Assembly (NCBI RefSeq): GCF_013376415.1
Contig: NZ_WYET01000004.1
Span: forward strand, 248,001-312,000
DNA: 64,000 nucleotides
Reading direction: 5' to 3'
DNA from: Flagellimonas chongwuensis
GTDB taxonomy: Bacteria; Bacteroidota; Bacteroidia; Flavobacteriales; Flavobacteriaceae
Positions 19,198 through 29,905 of the stretch are shown piece after piece; the stretch's first letter is position 1, and the number at the start of each line of letters is the position of its first letter. A program made the translations under genes and the position numbers. The notes beneath the pieces were generated by a model, which did not search any database, was not told the origin of the DNA, and saw only the letters and a program-made list of their open reading frames with translations.

Positions 19198-19794
19198 ATG
19201 GCTTACGATAAATTCAACATACTAACAAGTTCAGCGGTACCATTGCCTATTGAGAATGTGGATACCGACCAAATCATCCCAGCGCGATTCCTAAAAGCTA
19301 CGGAACGTAAAGGATTCGGGGACAATTTGTTCCGTGATTGGAGATATAACTCTGACGACACACCCAAAGAGCAATTTGTACTCAACAATCCTATCTACTC
19401 CGGTAAAATCTTGGTAGGAGGAAAAAACTTTGGTTCCGGTTCTTCAAGGGAACACGCAGCTTGGGCGGTATATGACTACGGCTTTCGTTGTGTAGTTTCT
19501 AGCTTTTTTGCAGATATTTTTAGAGGTAACTGTTTGAACATCGGTGTTCTTCCGGTTCAGGTGAGCCCTGAATTTTTGGACAAAATCTTTAAGGCAATTG
19601 AAGCCGACCCAAAAACCGAGTTGGAAATCAACCTTCCGGAGCAAAAAATTACCATTTTAGCTACGGGTGAGAGTGAAAGCTTTGACATCAACGATTACAA
19701 AAAAGGTAATATGCTCAATGGTTTTGATGATATCGACTACTTGTTGAACATCCAAAAAGATATTGAGAAATACGCTGAAAGCACGCCTTTATAA
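19198..19794 (+). CDS. leuD: 3-isopropylmalate dehydratase small subunit
   Basis: A 198-residue swivel-domain partner of LeuC. It has the hallmark VDTDQIIPARFLK near residues 21-33 and GSGSSREHAAWA near 77-88. The length is normal. It lies between leuC and the isopropylmalate-synthase-like gene, 31 bases from the latter. Confidence 0.97.
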   Translation: MAYDKFNILTSSAVPLPIENVDTDQIIPARFLKATERKGFGDNLFRDWRYNSDDTPKEQFVLNNPIYSGKILVGGKNFGSGSSREHAAWAVYDYGFRCVVSSFFADIFRGNCLNIGVLPVQVSPEFLDKIFKAIEADPKTELEINLPEQKITILATGESESFDINDYKKGNMLNGFDDIDYLLNIQKDIEKYAESTPL

Positions 19795-19825
19795 TCCATC
19801 GTCTGGAACACTACGGCATTAAAGA

Positions 19826-21343
19826 ATGAAAACACGCACCATAGAAATTATGGACACCACCCTACGGGATGGTGAACAAACCTCTGGGGTTTCCTTTTCC
19901 GCCTCGGAAAAACTCACCTTGGCCAAACTCCTGCTGGAAGAACTCAAGGTGGACCGTATTGAGGTGGCCTCTGCCCGTGTTTCGGAAGGAGAACTGCAAG
20001 CAGTTAAAAACATTACCGAATGGGCTGAAGCGGAAGGCTTGATTTCAAAGGTAGAAGTATTGACCTTTGTGGATAACGGAGTATCTCTAAAATGGATGAG
20101 AGAAGCCGGGGCAAAAGTTCAGAACTTGCTGACAAAGGGTTCATTAAACCATTTAACTCATCAACTCAAAAAGACTCCAGAACAGCATTTTGCAGAAATT
20201 AAAAATGTAGTTTCCGAAGCTCAAAAGCTCGGCATTGAAACAAATGTCTACCTAGAGGATTGGAGCAATGGAATGCGCAATTCCAAAGACTATGTTTTCC
20301 AGTTTTTGGATTTTTTAACTCAACAACCCGTTAAACGAATTCTGCTTCCAGATACCTTGGGCGTACTGACCCATACAGAAACAGGAGCGTTTTTTAAGGA
20401 AATCATTGAAAGATATCCAAGTACGCATTTCGATTTTCACGGGCACAACGATTACGATTTGAGCGTAGCCAACGTAATGGAAGCGCTGAAAGCTGGTGCT
20501 CACGGATTACACCTTACCGTAAACGGGATGGGCGAACGTGCAGGTAATGCTCCTTTGGCCAGTGCAGTGGCCGTAATCAACGATTTTTTACCGGAAATCA
20601 AGATTGGCGTAAAGGAATCATCGCTCTATAAAGTGAGTAAATTGGTGTCAGCTTTTACAGGTTTTGGCATACCTGACAATAAACCCATTGTTGGCGATAA
20701 CGTTTTCACTCAAACAGCTGGTATACATGCGGATGGAGACAGTAAAAAGAATCTTTACTTTAATGACTTATTACCAGAGCGATTCGGAAGAAAACGTAAA
20801 TACGCGTTAGGCAAAACCTCCGGAAAAGCCAATATCCAGAAGAACCTTCAGGAGCTTGGATTAACCTTGAACGATGACGAATTAAAAAAAGTCACAGAGC
20901 GAATCATTGAGCTTGGCGACAAGAAAGAACGCGTTACAAAGGATGACCTGCCTTACATCATTTCAGATGTACTGGACAGCAACCTTCATCAGCAAAAGGT
21001 TTTTGTAAAATCATATGTGCTTACCCACTCTAAAGGATTAAAACCCTCCACCACCCTTTCCATCGAAATTGAAGGAAAGACCTACGAGGAAAACGCTCAA
21101 GGCGATGGACAGTTCGATGCTTTTATCAATGCGTTGAAAAAAGTGTACAAAAAAGAAGGTCGGGAATTACCCAAATTGGTGGATTATGCCGTGCGCATAC
21201 CTCCTGGCAGCAATTCCGATGCACTTTGTGAGACCGTCATCACATGGCAAACCAAGGAAAAAGATTTCACTACTCGTGGGCTCGATTCAGACCAAACGGT
21301 ATCCGCAATCAAGGCCACGGAGAAAATGTTGAATTTAGTATAA
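19826..21343 (+). CDS. 2-isopropylmalate synthase-like (LeuA/CimA family) enzyme
   Basis: A 505-residue HMGL-family Claisen condensation enzyme. It has the N-terminal DTTLRDGEQTSGVSF motif, the metal site DFHGHNDYDLSVAN (about 201-214), VNGMGERAGNAPLAS and the TQTAGIHADG segment. The LeuA allosteric domain follows from about 370 to the end (feedback site for leucine or isoleucine). The operon position between leuD and leuB favours isopropylmalate synthase. The sequence is diverged from canonical LeuA, however, and the family also holds (R)-citramalate synthase, so substrate choice (2-ketoisovalerate or pyruvate) is not settled by sequence. Confidence 0.85.
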   Translation: MKTRTIEIMDTTLRDGEQTSGVSFSASEKLTLAKLLLEELKVDRIEVASARVSEGELQAVKNITEWAEAEGLISKVEVLTFVDNGVSLKWMREAGAKVQNLLTKGSLNHLTHQLKKTPEQHFAEIKNVVSEAQKLGIETNVYLEDWSNGMRNSKDYVFQFLDFLTQQPVKRILLPDTLGVLTHTETGAFFKEIIERYPSTHFDFHGHNDYDLSVANVMEALKAGAHGLHLTVNGMGERAGNAPLASAVAVINDFLPEIKIGVKESSLYKVSKLVSAFTGFGIPDNKPIVGDNVFTQTAGIHADGDSKKNLYFNDLLPERFGRKRKYALGKTSGKANIQKNLQELGLTLNDDELKKVTERIIELGDKKERVTKDDLPYIISDVLDSNLHQQKVFVKSYVLTHSKGLKPSTTLSIEIEGKTYEENAQGDGQFDAFINALKKVYKKEGRELPKLVDYAVRIPPGSNSDALCETVITWQTKEKDFTTRGLDSDQTVSAIKATEKMLNLV

Positions 21344-21358
21344 CAGATAATTAATAGA

Positions 21359-22417
21359 ATGAAACTAAACATAGCGCTCTTGGCCGGAGATGGAATTGGC
21401 CCCGAAGTAATTGACCAAGCCGTAAAAGTATCCGATGCCGTAGCTGCGAAGTTCGGTCATGAAATTAGCTGGACCCCTGCCCTAACCGGTGCTGCAGCGA
21501 TTGATGCGGTTGGGGAACCTTACCCGGACGAAACCCACGAAGCCTGTGTTGCTGCCGATGCCGTTCTTTTTGGCGCTATTGGCCATCCACGATTTGATAA
21601 CGACCCTTCCGCCAAGGTACGTCCCGAGCAAGGTTTGTTGAAAATGCGTCAAAAATTGGGATTGTTCGCCAATGTTAGACCAACATTTACTTTTCCATCC
21701 TTGATAGATAAGTCCCCTTTGAAACGAGAGCGTATTGAAGGAACTGATTTAGTATTTCTTCGCGAATTGACAGGAGGCATCTATTTCGGGAAACGTGGAC
21801 GCGAGGACAACGACAACACCGCTTACGACACTTGTACCTACACTCGAGAGGAAGTAGAACGTCTGGCAAAAAAAGGTTTTGAAATGGCCATGCAACGAAA
21901 TAAAAAACTTTGCTGCGTAGATAAGGCCAACGTTTTGGAAACTTCACGTTTATGGAGAGAAACCGTTCAGAAATTGGAAAAAGACTATCCTGAAGTGGAA
22001 GTATCCTATGAATTTGTAGACGCCGTAGCCATGCGATTGGTGCAATGGCCGAGCTCCTATGATGTTTTGATTACGGAAAACCTGTTCGGAGATATCCTAA
22101 CAGATGAAGCCTCCGTGATTTCTGGATCGATGGGATTGATGCCATCCGCTTCATTGGGTGAAAAGACATCGTTGTTCGAACCCATCCACGGTTCTTACCC
22201 ACAAGCTGCAGGGAAAGATATTGCCAATCCATTGGCTACCGTACTCTCTGCTGCCATGATGTTTGAAACAGCATTTGGTTTAAAAGACGAAGCTGAAGCT
22301 ATCCGCGAGGTAGTGAACAAATCATTGGCGGAAGGCGTTGTGACCGAAGATCTTGCCGATGGCGGAAAAGCATACAAGACCAGCGAGGTCGGGACCTGGT
22401 TGGCTGAACATATTTAA
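21359..22417 (+). CDS. leuB: 3-isopropylmalate dehydrogenase
   Basis: A 352-residue NAD-dependent beta-decarboxylating dehydrogenase, the last enzyme of the leu operon. It has GDGIGPEV at the N-terminus, the substrate region [12 protein letters not shown], the catalytic [13 protein letters not shown] segment, and the [20 protein letters not shown] signature with Mg-binding aspartates. [15 protein letters not shown] forms the NAD-binding end. The length is normal. The gene follows the synthase gene by 15 bases. Confidence 0.97.
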   Translation: MKLNIALLAGDGIGPEVIDQAVKVSDAVAAKFGHEISWTPALTGAAAIDAVGEPYPDETHEACVAADAVLFGAIGHPRFDNDPSAKVRPEQGLLKMRQKLGLFANVRPTFTFPSLIDKSPLKRERIEGTDLVFLRELTGGIYFGKRGREDNDNTAYDTCTYTREEVERLAKKGFEMAMQRNKKLCCVDKANVLETSRLWRETVQKLEKDYPEVEVSYEFVDAVAMRLVQWPSSYDVLITENLFGDILTDEASVISGSMGLMPSASLGEKTSLFEPIHGSYPQAAGKDIANPLATVLSAAMMFETAFGLKDEAEAIREVVNKSLAEGVVTEDLADGGKAYKTSEVGTWLAEHI

Positions 22418-22442
22418 TCAACCCCACATAAAAACCAAAAAG

Positions 22443-22470
22443 AAAGCCCCGATGTTCGGGGCTTTTTATT
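22443..22470. terminator. intrinsic terminator of the leu operon
   Basis: A perfect 10-bp stem AAAGCCCCGA / TCGGGGCTTT with loop TGT, followed by TTATTTTTT. It lies between leuB and the convergent gapN-like gene and can serve both. Confidence 0.88.
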
Positions 22471-22488
22471 TTTTAAAAGTTTTTGAGC

Positions 22489-24081
22489 TTACAATATATA
22501 GTCAGTACTCAAAAAGTTGCTCACTTTTGCCTCCATTAGTTGTTCCACCGTTTGAACGTTCAAGTTGTTGTCTTTGAACGCCACAAAGGTCCTGATGGAG
22601 AAGGAACGCAACGCATCGTGAACACTTAAGGTGGATTGTGCCGAATCTTTTCTTCCTGTAAATGGATACACATCCGGCCCACGCTGGCACGAGCTGTTCA
22701 GATTCACTCGGCATACCAAGTTCGCTAACGTGTCGATGAGCGGAGATAGTGTATACACATCCTTGCCGAACAAACTTACCTGCTGTCCGTAGTTGGATTC
22801 TGCCATATCATCCAAGGGCTCTTCAATATCCTGAAAAGAGAGCACTGGAATTATTGGTCCGAATTGCTCTTCTTGATACACCCGCATATCCTTAGTTACC
22901 GGGTACAATACCGCTGGCCAGATATAATTATCAAAATGCTTCCCTCCTTTTTTATTGATGATTTTTGCACCTTTCGACAACGCGTCATCCAACAACTCTT
23001 GGATGTAAGCTGGTTTATCCGGCTCAGGAAGTGGTGTTAAACTAACACCGTCATCCCATGGATTACCGAATTTTAATCCATCCACTTTCTCGGCAAAGCG
23101 TTTCAGGAAATCATCTTTTACTTCGTCGTGCACATAAACCACCTTTAAAGCGGTACAGCGCTGCCCGTTAAAGGATAGAGTGCCGGAAATACATTCATTA
23201 ATGGTCAAATCCAATTCAGCATCCGGTAGTACAATGGCGGGGTTTTTGGCCTCCAACCCCAAAACCAAACGTAATCTGTTACTTTTTGGGTGCTGTTCCT
23301 GTAAGGCGTTCGCCGATTTACTGTTTCCTATCAAGGCCAGCACATCTACCTTACCTGTTTGCATTATTGGCGCCGCTACAGCTCTTCCTCGGCCAAAAAG
23401 TATATTTACCACTCCTTTGGGGAAACTGCTCTGAAAAGCCTCCAAAAGTGGAGTAATCAACAAAACTCCGTGCTTGGCAGGCTTAAAAATGGTTGTATTG
23501 CCCATGATGATGGCTGGAATCAACAAGGCAAAAGTTTCATTCAATGGGTAGTTATATGGCCCAAGGCACAACACTACCCCAAGCGGTCCTCTTCGGATGT
23601 GGGCATAAACACCATCTTGCTTTTCAAACTTGGCATTATTGCGGTCCAATTGCTTATACTCTTCAATGGTGTCATAAATATACTCAACGGTACGGTCAAA
23701 CTCCTTGTACGAATCCGGTTTGGACTTACCTATCTCCCACATCAAAAGCTTAACTACTTGTTCGCGCTTTTGCTCCATCTTCTTCACAAACGCTTCCATA
23801 CACTCGATACGGTCTTTTACCTTCATAGTGGGCCACAAGCCCTGCCCTCTATCATACGCTTTTAGCGCTGCATCCAGGGCATCCAGGGCTTCGGTCTCCC
23901 CCATATCGGGCACACTTCCCAAAGTTGTCGGAGCATATTCCTTAGTGGAAGATATGGTGGAGATTACAGGACTGGTATCACCATCCCATTTTCGTAATTC
24001 CCCGTTGACCAAATATGTTTTTTGATGAAGTTCTTCCGTAACTTGAAAAGCTTCCGGTATTGCTGTTTTAGTTGTTGCCAT
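22489..24081 (-). CDS. gapN: NADP-dependent glyceraldehyde-3-phosphate dehydrogenase (GapN-type aldehyde dehydrogenase)
   Basis: A 530-residue aldehyde dehydrogenase. It has [20 protein letters not shown], the Glu277 general base in GLEAKNP and the catalytic Cys309 in [10 protein letters not shown]. The GQRCTALK context and CLGPYNYP segment match the non-phosphorylating GAPDH (GapN) branch, which oxidises glyceraldehyde-3-phosphate to 3-phosphoglycerate while making NADPH. There is a longer N-terminal extension than in most ALDHs. It is likely a single-gene unit with its own promoter, lying between the leu and ilv operons. Confidence 0.85.
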   Translation of the reverse strand: MATTKTAIPEAFQVTEELHQKTYLVNGELRKWDGDTSPVISTISSTKEYAPTTLGSVPDMGETEALDALDAALKAYDRGQGLWPTMKVKDRIECMEAFVKKMEQKREQVVKLLMWEIGKSKPDSYKEFDRTVEYIYDTIEEYKQLDRNNAKFEKQDGVYAHIRRGPLGVVLCLGPYNYPLNETFALLIPAIIMGNTTIFKPAKHGVLLITPLLEAFQSSFPKGVVNILFGRGRAVAAPIMQTGKVDVLALIGNSKSANALQEQHPKSNRLRLVLGLEAKNPAIVLPDAELDLTINECISGTLSFNGQRCTALKVVYVHDEVKDDFLKRFAEKVDGLKFGNPWDDGVSLTPLPEPDKPAYIQELLDDALSKGAKIINKKGGKHFDNYIWPAVLYPVTKDMRVYQEEQFGPIIPVLSFQDIEEPLDDMAESNYGQQVSLFGKDVYTLSPLIDTLANLVCRVNLNSSCQRGPDVYPFTGRKDSAQSTLSVHDALRSFSIRTFVAFKDNNLNVQTVEQLMEAKVSNFLSTDYIL

Positions 24082-24132
24082 TAGTTGTTGTTTTTAAGCG
24101 ATTAGTGTTGATAAATGGTCGCCCATCCCACA

Positions 24133-24140
24133 CAAAGCTA
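24133..24140 (-). promoter_or_regulatory. candidate -7 box (TAGCTTTG) for gapN
   Basis: An exact TAnnTTTG match on the minus strand, 52 bases upstream of the gapN start. No convincing -33 element. Confidence 0.5.
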
Positions 24141-24240
24141 ACATAAAAACCACTGAAAATCATGTTGTTTTTACGCAAACGCTTTCGTGTAGATTGAAAA
24201 CCAAACTTTATAATAAGGATGCTTAAAATTGTTGGTGGCA

Positions 24241-25506
24241 TCACACCAAATACTGAAACAAATCGGGTTTATTGTTCAGATAATCACCAAAGAAATTATT
24301 GTCCTTCATCCGTTGGATCAAAGGTCCTAGATCATTGGGCGATTTTAGTTCCACACCGACAATGGCAGGGGCATTTTCCCTGCTCGATTTCTTGGAATAT
24401 TCAAAATGCGTGATATCATCATTGGGCCCCAAAATATCTGCCACAAATTCCTTTAGTGCACCTGGACGCTGTGGAAATCTCACAATAAAATAGTGCTTCA
24501 ACTGGGCATATAACAAGGCCCTTTCCTTGATTTCAGCCGTACGGGTAATATCGTTGTTACTTCCACTGACCACGCATACCACATTCTTGCCTTTGACTTC
24601 TTCCTTAAAATAGTCTAAGGCCGCAATCGTCAAAGCACCTGCGGGCTCCACTACAATGGCATCCCTATTGTAGAGATCCAAAATCGTCTGGCACACTTTC
24701 CCTTCGGGAACGGTTAGCATTTTGTGAAGGTATTCCTTGCAAATGGGATAGGTCAACGCCCCCACTTTCTGAACCGCGGCTCCATCAATAAACTTATCGA
24801 TGTTTTCCAGTTCCACCAATTCCCCTTGCTCAATGGATTTTAGCATGGATGGCGCTCCCTCCGGCTCCACTCCTATTATTTTGGTCTTGGGCGATAAAGC
24901 TTGGAACGTACCACAAAGCCCCGAAGCCAATCCACCACCACCAACGGCCACAAACACATAATCGATGGGCTCGCTGGATTGCTGCAGTATCTCCAAACCA
25001 ACGGTTGCTTGACCTTCAATGGTTTTTTCATCATCAAACGGATGGACAAAGGTTTTACCTTCCTGCTCACAGAACAATTCGGCGGCCTTTTTGGAATCGT
25101 CAAACGTATCTCCTTCCAAAACTACATCCACCCATTCCCCTCCAAACATATTGGTCTGGTCTATTTTCTGTTTTGGGGTGACCACGGGCATGTAAATGGT
25201 TCCTTTTACCTGCAAATGACTGCATGCAAAAGCAACGCCCTGCGCATGGTTCCCGGCACTGGCACAAACCACACCGCTATCCAGTTGTTTTTTACTAAGA
25301 GAGCTTATCTTGTTGTACGCACCACGTATTTTATAACTACGCACCCTGTGAAGGTCTTCCCTTTTAAGAAGAATATTGGCCCCATGGGTTTTGGAATAGC
25401 GGATACTTTGCTGCAAAGGTGTAACCTCTGCCACTTGGGCAATAATTTTTGCTGCTTGATAAATATCCGCTATTTGCGGAAAATATGTTTCCACAGTTTC
25501 ACTCAT
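24241..25506 (-). CDS. ilvA: threonine ammonia-lyase (threonine deaminase)
   Basis: A 421-residue PLP enzyme converting threonine to 2-ketobutyrate, the entry to isoleucine. Lys59 in RVRSYKIRGA binds PLP, SAGNHAQGVAF and the GGGGLASG loop hold the cofactor phosphate. The C-terminal 85 residues (from HYFIVRFPQRPGALKEF) form a single ACT-like regulatory domain, so this is the shorter IlvA form that is expected to be isoleucine-sensitive. It is the last gene of the ilv operon, 18 bases after ilvC. Confidence 0.95.
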   Translation of the reverse strand: MSETVETYFPQIADIYQAAKIIAQVAEVTPLQQSIRYSKTHGANILLKREDLHRVRSYKIRGAYNKISSLSKKQLDSGVVCASAGNHAQGVAFACSHLQVKGTIYMPVVTPKQKIDQTNMFGGEWVDVVLEGDTFDDSKKAAELFCEQEGKTFVHPFDDEKTIEGQATVGLEILQQSSEPIDYVFVAVGGGGLASGLCGTFQALSPKTKIIGVEPEGAPSMLKSIEQGELVELENIDKFIDGAAVQKVGALTYPICKEYLHKMLTVPEGKVCQTILDLYNRDAIVVEPAGALTIAALDYFKEEVKGKNVVCVVSGSNNDITRTAEIKERALLYAQLKHYFIVRFPQRPGALKEFVADILGPNDDITHFEYSKKSSRENAPAIVGVELKSPNDLGPLIQRMKDNNFFGDYLNNKPDLFQYLV

Positions 25507-25524
25507 AGGGCCAATGGTTTTGTA

Positions 25525-27000
25525 TTATCCGATTGGCTTCATGGCCGTCATTGATGCACGCAATCTGGCACCGACCACCTCTACATCGTGTTCACGGATG
25601 GCCTTGTTCACAGCAATCAACTTTACGTTGTCCACACCTGTGTCTTTACCTTCGCCAAAATGTTTACCAATGATGTCGATTTCCACGGTTTTCATAAATT
25701 CAGTCAAAAGTGGCTTACACGCATGGTCGAACAAATAACAACCGTATTCTGCCGTATCGGAGATCACACGGTTCATTTCGAACAATTTCTTTCTTGCAAT
25801 GGTGTTTGCAATCAAAGGTGTCTCATGCAATGATTCGTAGTAAGCAGACTCACCGATGATTCCGGATTCGGTCATGGTCTCATAAGCCAATTCCACCCCG
25901 GATTTCACAAAAGCGACCATCAAAACACCATTATCGTAGTATTCTTGCTCAGAGATTTCCATATCACCTGCCGGAGTCTTTTCGAAAGCGGTCTCCCCTG
26001 TGGCAGACCTCCAGTCCAATAGGTTTTTATCGCCATTGTCCCAGTCTTCCATCATGGTTTTGGAGAAATGTCCGCTCATGATGTCATCCATATGTTTTTG
26101 GAACAACGGACGCATGATAACTTTTAGTTCTTCAGCCAAATCAAACGCTTTTATTTTGGCCGGATTGGATAAACGGTCCATCATATTGGTAATGCCACCT
26201 TGCTTCAAACCTTCGGTAATGGTTTCCCATCCGTATTGGATCAATTTGGAAGCATAGGCTTTATCAACCCCTTTTTCAACCATTTTGTTGAAGGAAAGAA
26301 TAGATCCCGTTTGCAACAAACCACAAAGAATGGTCTGCTCTCCCATCAAATCCGACTTTACTTCCGCCACAAATGATGATTCCAGCACGCCCGCTTTATC
26401 CCCACCTGTTCCTGCAGCATAGGCCTTGGCTTGTTCCAAACCTTTTCCTTCCGGATCGTTTTCTGGGTGTACGGCAATCAAAGTTGGCACACCGAAACCT
26501 CTTTTGTATTCTTCACGCACTTCGGAACCTGGACTTTTTGGCGCCACCATGATCACTGTAAGGTCCTCACGCACCTGCATTCCTTCTTCCACAATATTGA
26601 ATCCGTGGGAGTATGATAGGGTTGCCCCTTTTTTCATCAAAGGCATTACTGTGCTTACCACATTGGTGTGCTGTTTGTCCGGAGTAAGATTGATGACCAA
26701 ATCAGCATCTGGAATCAATTCCTCGTAAGTTCCCACCACAAAGTTGTTCTCCTTGGCGTTTTTAAAGGATTGTCTTTCCTCCTTGATTGCTGCTGGACGA
26801 AGGGCATACGAAATATCCAATCCAGAATCGCGCATGTTCAACCCTTGGTTCAACCCTTGGGCACCACACCCAACAATTACAATTTTTTTTCCTTTTAGTG
26901 CGGTAACACCATCAGCGAACTCGCTGGAATCCATAAATCTACATTTTCCCAACTGTGTCAGTTGTTCGCGAAGTGATAGTGTGTTAAAGTAATTTGCCAT
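25525..27000 (-). CDS. ilvC: ketol-acid reductoisomerase, class II
   Basis: A 491-residue NADPH-dependent enzyme converting acetolactate or acetohydroxybutyrate to the dihydroxy acids. The Rossmann motif [17 protein letters not shown] lies at about 59-75, with [13 protein letters not shown] deciding cofactor use. The metal-binding [12 protein letters not shown] segment and a duplicated helical C-terminal domain mark the long class II type. It follows ilvN by 24 bases. Confidence 0.96.
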   Translation of the reverse strand: MANYFNTLSLREQLTQLGKCRFMDSSEFADGVTALKGKKIVIVGCGAQGLNQGLNMRDSGLDISYALRPAAIKEERQSFKNAKENNFVVGTYEELIPDADLVINLTPDKQHTNVVSTVMPLMKKGATLSYSHGFNIVEEGMQVREDLTVIMVAPKSPGSEVREEYKRGFGVPTLIAVHPENDPEGKGLEQAKAYAAGTGGDKAGVLESSFVAEVKSDLMGEQTILCGLLQTGSILSFNKMVEKGVDKAYASKLIQYGWETITEGLKQGGITNMMDRLSNPAKIKAFDLAEELKVIMRPLFQKHMDDIMSGHFSKTMMEDWDNGDKNLLDWRSATGETAFEKTPAGDMEISEQEYYDNGVLMVAFVKSGVELAYETMTESGIIGESAYYESLHETPLIANTIARKKLFEMNRVISDTAEYGCYLFDHACKPLLTEFMKTVEIDIIGKHFGEGKDTGVDNVKLIAVNKAIREHDVEVVGARLRASMTAMKPIG

Positions 27001-27024
27001 TTTTAATATTTGATTTTACGCTAT

Positions 27025-27552
27025 TTAGTTTTCTTGAAATTCCTGTAATATTTCGCTTATGGGCATTGTTGCCTTGGTAACTGCGATTCGTCCCGATCGC
27101 ACAAACTGCATAATGCCATATGGCAAAAGTGCATCGTGCATTTCGTCTATTTCATGCCTACGACCTGTTTTGGCCAATGCAAAAAACTCACGGTTGACAG
27201 TTACAATCTGGGCATTGCTTTCTTTGATGATATTTTGAATCTGACGTTCATCGAACAACAAATGCGAAGCTATTTTGAACAGTGCCGATTCCTGATAAAT
27301 GGTTTCATCATCAGTATGATAGTATGCTTTGATGACCTCTATTTGTTTCTCTATCTGACCAACGATCTTACGCGTCCAATCTTCGGTGGTAAAGACTACA
27401 ATCGTGAATTTGGAAACACCTTCAATCTCTGATTTTGAAACATTTAAACTTTCAATATTAATATGTCGCTTTAAGAATATCCCTGATATCCTATTGAGCA
27501 ATCCCACATGATTTTCGGAATACACCGAGATGGTATACCATTGTTTTCCCAT
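27025..27552 (-). CDS. ilvN: acetolactate synthase small (regulatory) subunit
   Basis: A 175-residue ACT-domain protein. The segment YTISVYSENHVGLLNRISGIFLKRHINIESLNVS is the N-terminal ACT domain that binds valine; the second half carries the ALS_ss_C-like domain. It regulates and stabilises IlvB. Unusually, it does not follow ilvB directly: a methyltransferase gene lies between, only 5 bases from ilvN. Confidence 0.93.
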   Translation of the reverse strand: MGKQWYTISVYSENHVGLLNRISGIFLKRHINIESLNVSKSEIEGVSKFTIVVFTTEDWTRKIVGQIEKQIEVIKAYYHTDDETIYQESALFKIASHLLFDERQIQNIIKESNAQIVTVNREFFALAKTGRRHEIDEMHDALLPYGIMQFVRSGRIAVTKATMPISEILQEFQEN

Positions 27553-27557
27553 GTTTT

Positions 27558-28139
27558 TTATTTTTTTACTGCAACTATAAGTCCTGTGGACCAGTCCATC
27601 TTTGTTATTGTAATGTCTTTTCTTTTTTCAATTGTTTTGATCAATTCGTTTGCCTTTTCTTCATGGTCTTCTGGCCAATTGGACTGCTTCTTCATATCGT
27701 CGATTACATAGTAACCGCCTTTTTTTAATAATGCCAAAGCAGTATCCAAATGGCTATATTTTCCAGGCCATGCATCTGCAAATATCAAATCGAAGGATTC
27801 GCCTTGATACTCCTTCAGCCATTTTCCGCCATCGGTGCAAATTAGCTCCAATCTATCTTCGTCTTCAAAAAACAGTTGGGCCACTTCAATAAGCTCCGAA
27901 TCATTGTCAACGCTTAATATTCTTGAATCCTCGTCCATTCCCTGAATCATCCAAGCCAAGGACAAACCGATTCCCGTACCCAACTCTAAGAAATTGCCAG
28001 CAGGTTTTGATGCTGCCAATGTCTTCAAGAGTGTGCCAATATAAATATCGGAAGGCATCGTAAACCCCATCTCTTTGCTCTTCTCAAGCAAATTTTGATA
28101 TTGTTTTGGCCGTTCTATGATCAAGGATTGGTCCATCAT
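27558..28139 (-). CDS. SAM-dependent methyltransferase (O-methyltransferase-like) inside the ilv operon
   Basis: A 193-residue class I methyltransferase fold. It has SAM motif I FLELGTGIGLSLAW (about 53-66), acidic motif II ILSVDNDSEL, motif IV FDLIFADAWPGKY (aspartate instead of the K-D pair of true catechol-type enzymes) and GGYYVIDDM. The ATG overlaps the ilvB stop by 4 bases, and ilvN begins 5 bases after its end, so it is translated between the two acetolactate synthase subunits. The substrate is unknown. There is no sign of frameshift or decay. Confidence 0.85.
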   Translation of the reverse strand: MMDQSLIIERPKQYQNLLEKSKEMGFTMPSDIYIGTLLKTLAASKPAGNFLELGTGIGLSLAWMIQGMDEDSRILSVDNDSELIEVAQLFFEDEDRLELICTDGGKWLKEYQGESFDLIFADAWPGKYSHLDTALALLKKGGYYVIDDMKKQSNWPEDHEEKANELIKTIEKRKDITITKMDWSTGLIVAVKK

Positions 28140-29869
28140 TTCAATCTGATGTCTGATACGGATGCTCCTGATGGAATCATAGGGAATACGTTGTCCTCTT
28201 TTTCCACTTTCACTTCCAAAAAGTAAGGGTCTTTGGACGCCATCATTTCTTGTACGGCCTCTTGAAGGTCAGTTCTTCCGGACACCCTTCTTGATTTGAT
28301 ATGATATCCTTCGGCAATCTTTACAAAATCAGGATTCGTCATCACAGTTGATGCATATCTCCTGTCAAAGAAAAGTTCTTGCCATTGACGCACCATCCCC
28401 AAGTGATCGTTGTTCAATACCACAATTTTCACGGGGACATTGTGCTGGAAAATAACACCTAACTCTTGAATGGTCATCTGATACCCGCCATCACCGATAA
28501 TTGCGACCACTTCGCGGTCCATGGCCCCCATTTTGGCTCCAATGGCCGCAGGAAGACCAAATCCCATGGTTCCAAGACCTCCTGAGGTAATATTGCTCTT
28601 GGACTGCTTGAACTTGGCGTAGCGACAGGCAATCATCTGGTGTTGTCCCACATCTGAGACCATCACAGCTCTATGACCAGAAGCCACATTGATTTGTTCG
28701 ATTACCTCCCCCATGGTCAACCCTTCTTTGGTCGGGTGAATATCGTTTTTGATCAAAGTATCGTATTCGATTTGATACATTTTATCAAACTCGCCCTTCC
28801 AATCCTTATGTTCCTTTTTGTCCACCAAAGGCAAAATGGCGTTCAAGGTTTCTTTGGAATTGCCCAAAACGGCAACATCTACCTTCACATTTTTATTTAC
28901 CTCGGCAGGATCTATTTCAAAATGAACAATTTTGGCCTGCTTTGCATAGGTGTTCAAGTCACCTGTTACACGATCATCGAAACGCATGCCTATAGCAATG
29001 AGCACATCGCACTCGTTGGTCAGCATATTGGGCCCATAGTTCCCGTGCATTCCCACCATTCCAACATTCAGCGGATGGTCCGTATCCATGGCGGAAAGAC
29101 CGAGAATGGTCCATGCGGCAGGTATTCCGGTTTTTTCAACAAATGCTTTGAGTTCAGCTTCAGCTTCACCTAAAATCACACCTTGTCCAAAAACGATAAA
29201 TGGTTTTTTGGCACTGTTTATCAATTCGGCAGCTTTCTCCAAACTACCTGTTTCAGGTTTAGGAACCGGCTTATAACTTCTGACCTTCGTGCATTTTTCG
29301 TATACAAAATCAAGCTCGTCAAACTGAGCGTTTTTGGTAATATCTATCAATACGGGGCCCGGTCGTCCGGATTTGGCAATATAAAACGCCTTTGCCATTA
29401 TCTCGGGAATCTCCTCCACCCTGGTTATCTGGTAGTTCCACTTCGTTACAGGAGTGGAAATACCAACAATATCGGTTTCTTGGAACGCATCCGAACCTAA
29501 AAGACTTCTCGTTACCTGCCCAGTAATACAAACCATTGGGGTGGAATCTATCTGCGCATCGGCGATCCCCGTTACTAAATTGGTAGCCCCGGGTCCGGAA
29601 GTTGCCATTGCGACCCCTACTCTACCTGTAACCCTGGCATAGCCTTGTGCGGCATGTGTAGCACCTTGCTCGTGTCGCGTCAAAATATGGGTCAGTTTGT
29701 CCTGAAACTTGTATAATTCATCATAAACCGGCATAATGGCACCTCCTGGATAACCATATATCAAATCCACTCCCTCTGCGAGCAAACAATGGATAATCGC
29801 CTCTGCACCAGTAATTCTGATGGCTTTTTGACTTTTACTATCTTTTTTTTGTGCTTTTAATGTCTCCAT
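28136..29869 (-). CDS. ilvB: biosynthetic acetolactate synthase large subunit
   Basis: A 577-residue ThDP/FAD enzyme making acetolactate and acetohydroxybutyrate. The catalytic Glu67 lies in TRHEQGATHAAQGYARVTG. The ThDP-Mg motif spans GDGGYQMTIQELG...VLNNDHLGMVRQWQ. A central FAD-binding domain includes NVGMVGMHG. An N-terminal basic tail (KAQKKDSKSQK) is extra to the core. It follows ilvD by 36 bases. Confidence 0.96.
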   Translation of the reverse strand: METLKAQKKDSKSQKAIRITGAEAIIHCLLAEGVDLIYGYPGGAIMPVYDELYKFQDKLTHILTRHEQGATHAAQGYARVTGRVGVAMATSGPGATNLVTGIADAQIDSTPMVCITGQVTRSLLGSDAFQETDIVGISTPVTKWNYQITRVEEIPEIMAKAFYIAKSGRPGPVLIDITKNAQFDELDFVYEKCTKVRSYKPVPKPETGSLEKAAELINSAKKPFIVFGQGVILGEAEAELKAFVEKTGIPAAWTILGLSAMDTDHPLNVGMVGMHGNYGPNMLTNECDVLIAIGMRFDDRVTGDLNTYAKQAKIVHFEIDPAEVNKNVKVDVAVLGNSKETLNAILPLVDKKEHKDWKGEFDKMYQIEYDTLIKNDIHPTKEGLTMGEVIEQINVASGHRAVMVSDVGQHQMIACRYAKFKQSKSNITSGGLGTMGFGLPAAIGAKMGAMDREVVAIIGDGGYQMTIQELGVIFQHNVPVKIVVLNNDHLGMVRQWQELFFDRRYASTVMTNPDFVKIAEGYHIKSRRVSGRTDLQEAVQEMMASKDPYFLEVKVEKEDNVFPMIPSGASVSDIRLK

Positions 29870-29905
29870 AAGCCTATATTTAGGGAGATACCCCTATCAT
29901 GATTG

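Noticed and set aside
24219..24413. Short plus-strand frame over the end of ilvA
   Set aside because: Mostly antisense to the conserved ACT domain of IlvA, and no family resemblance.
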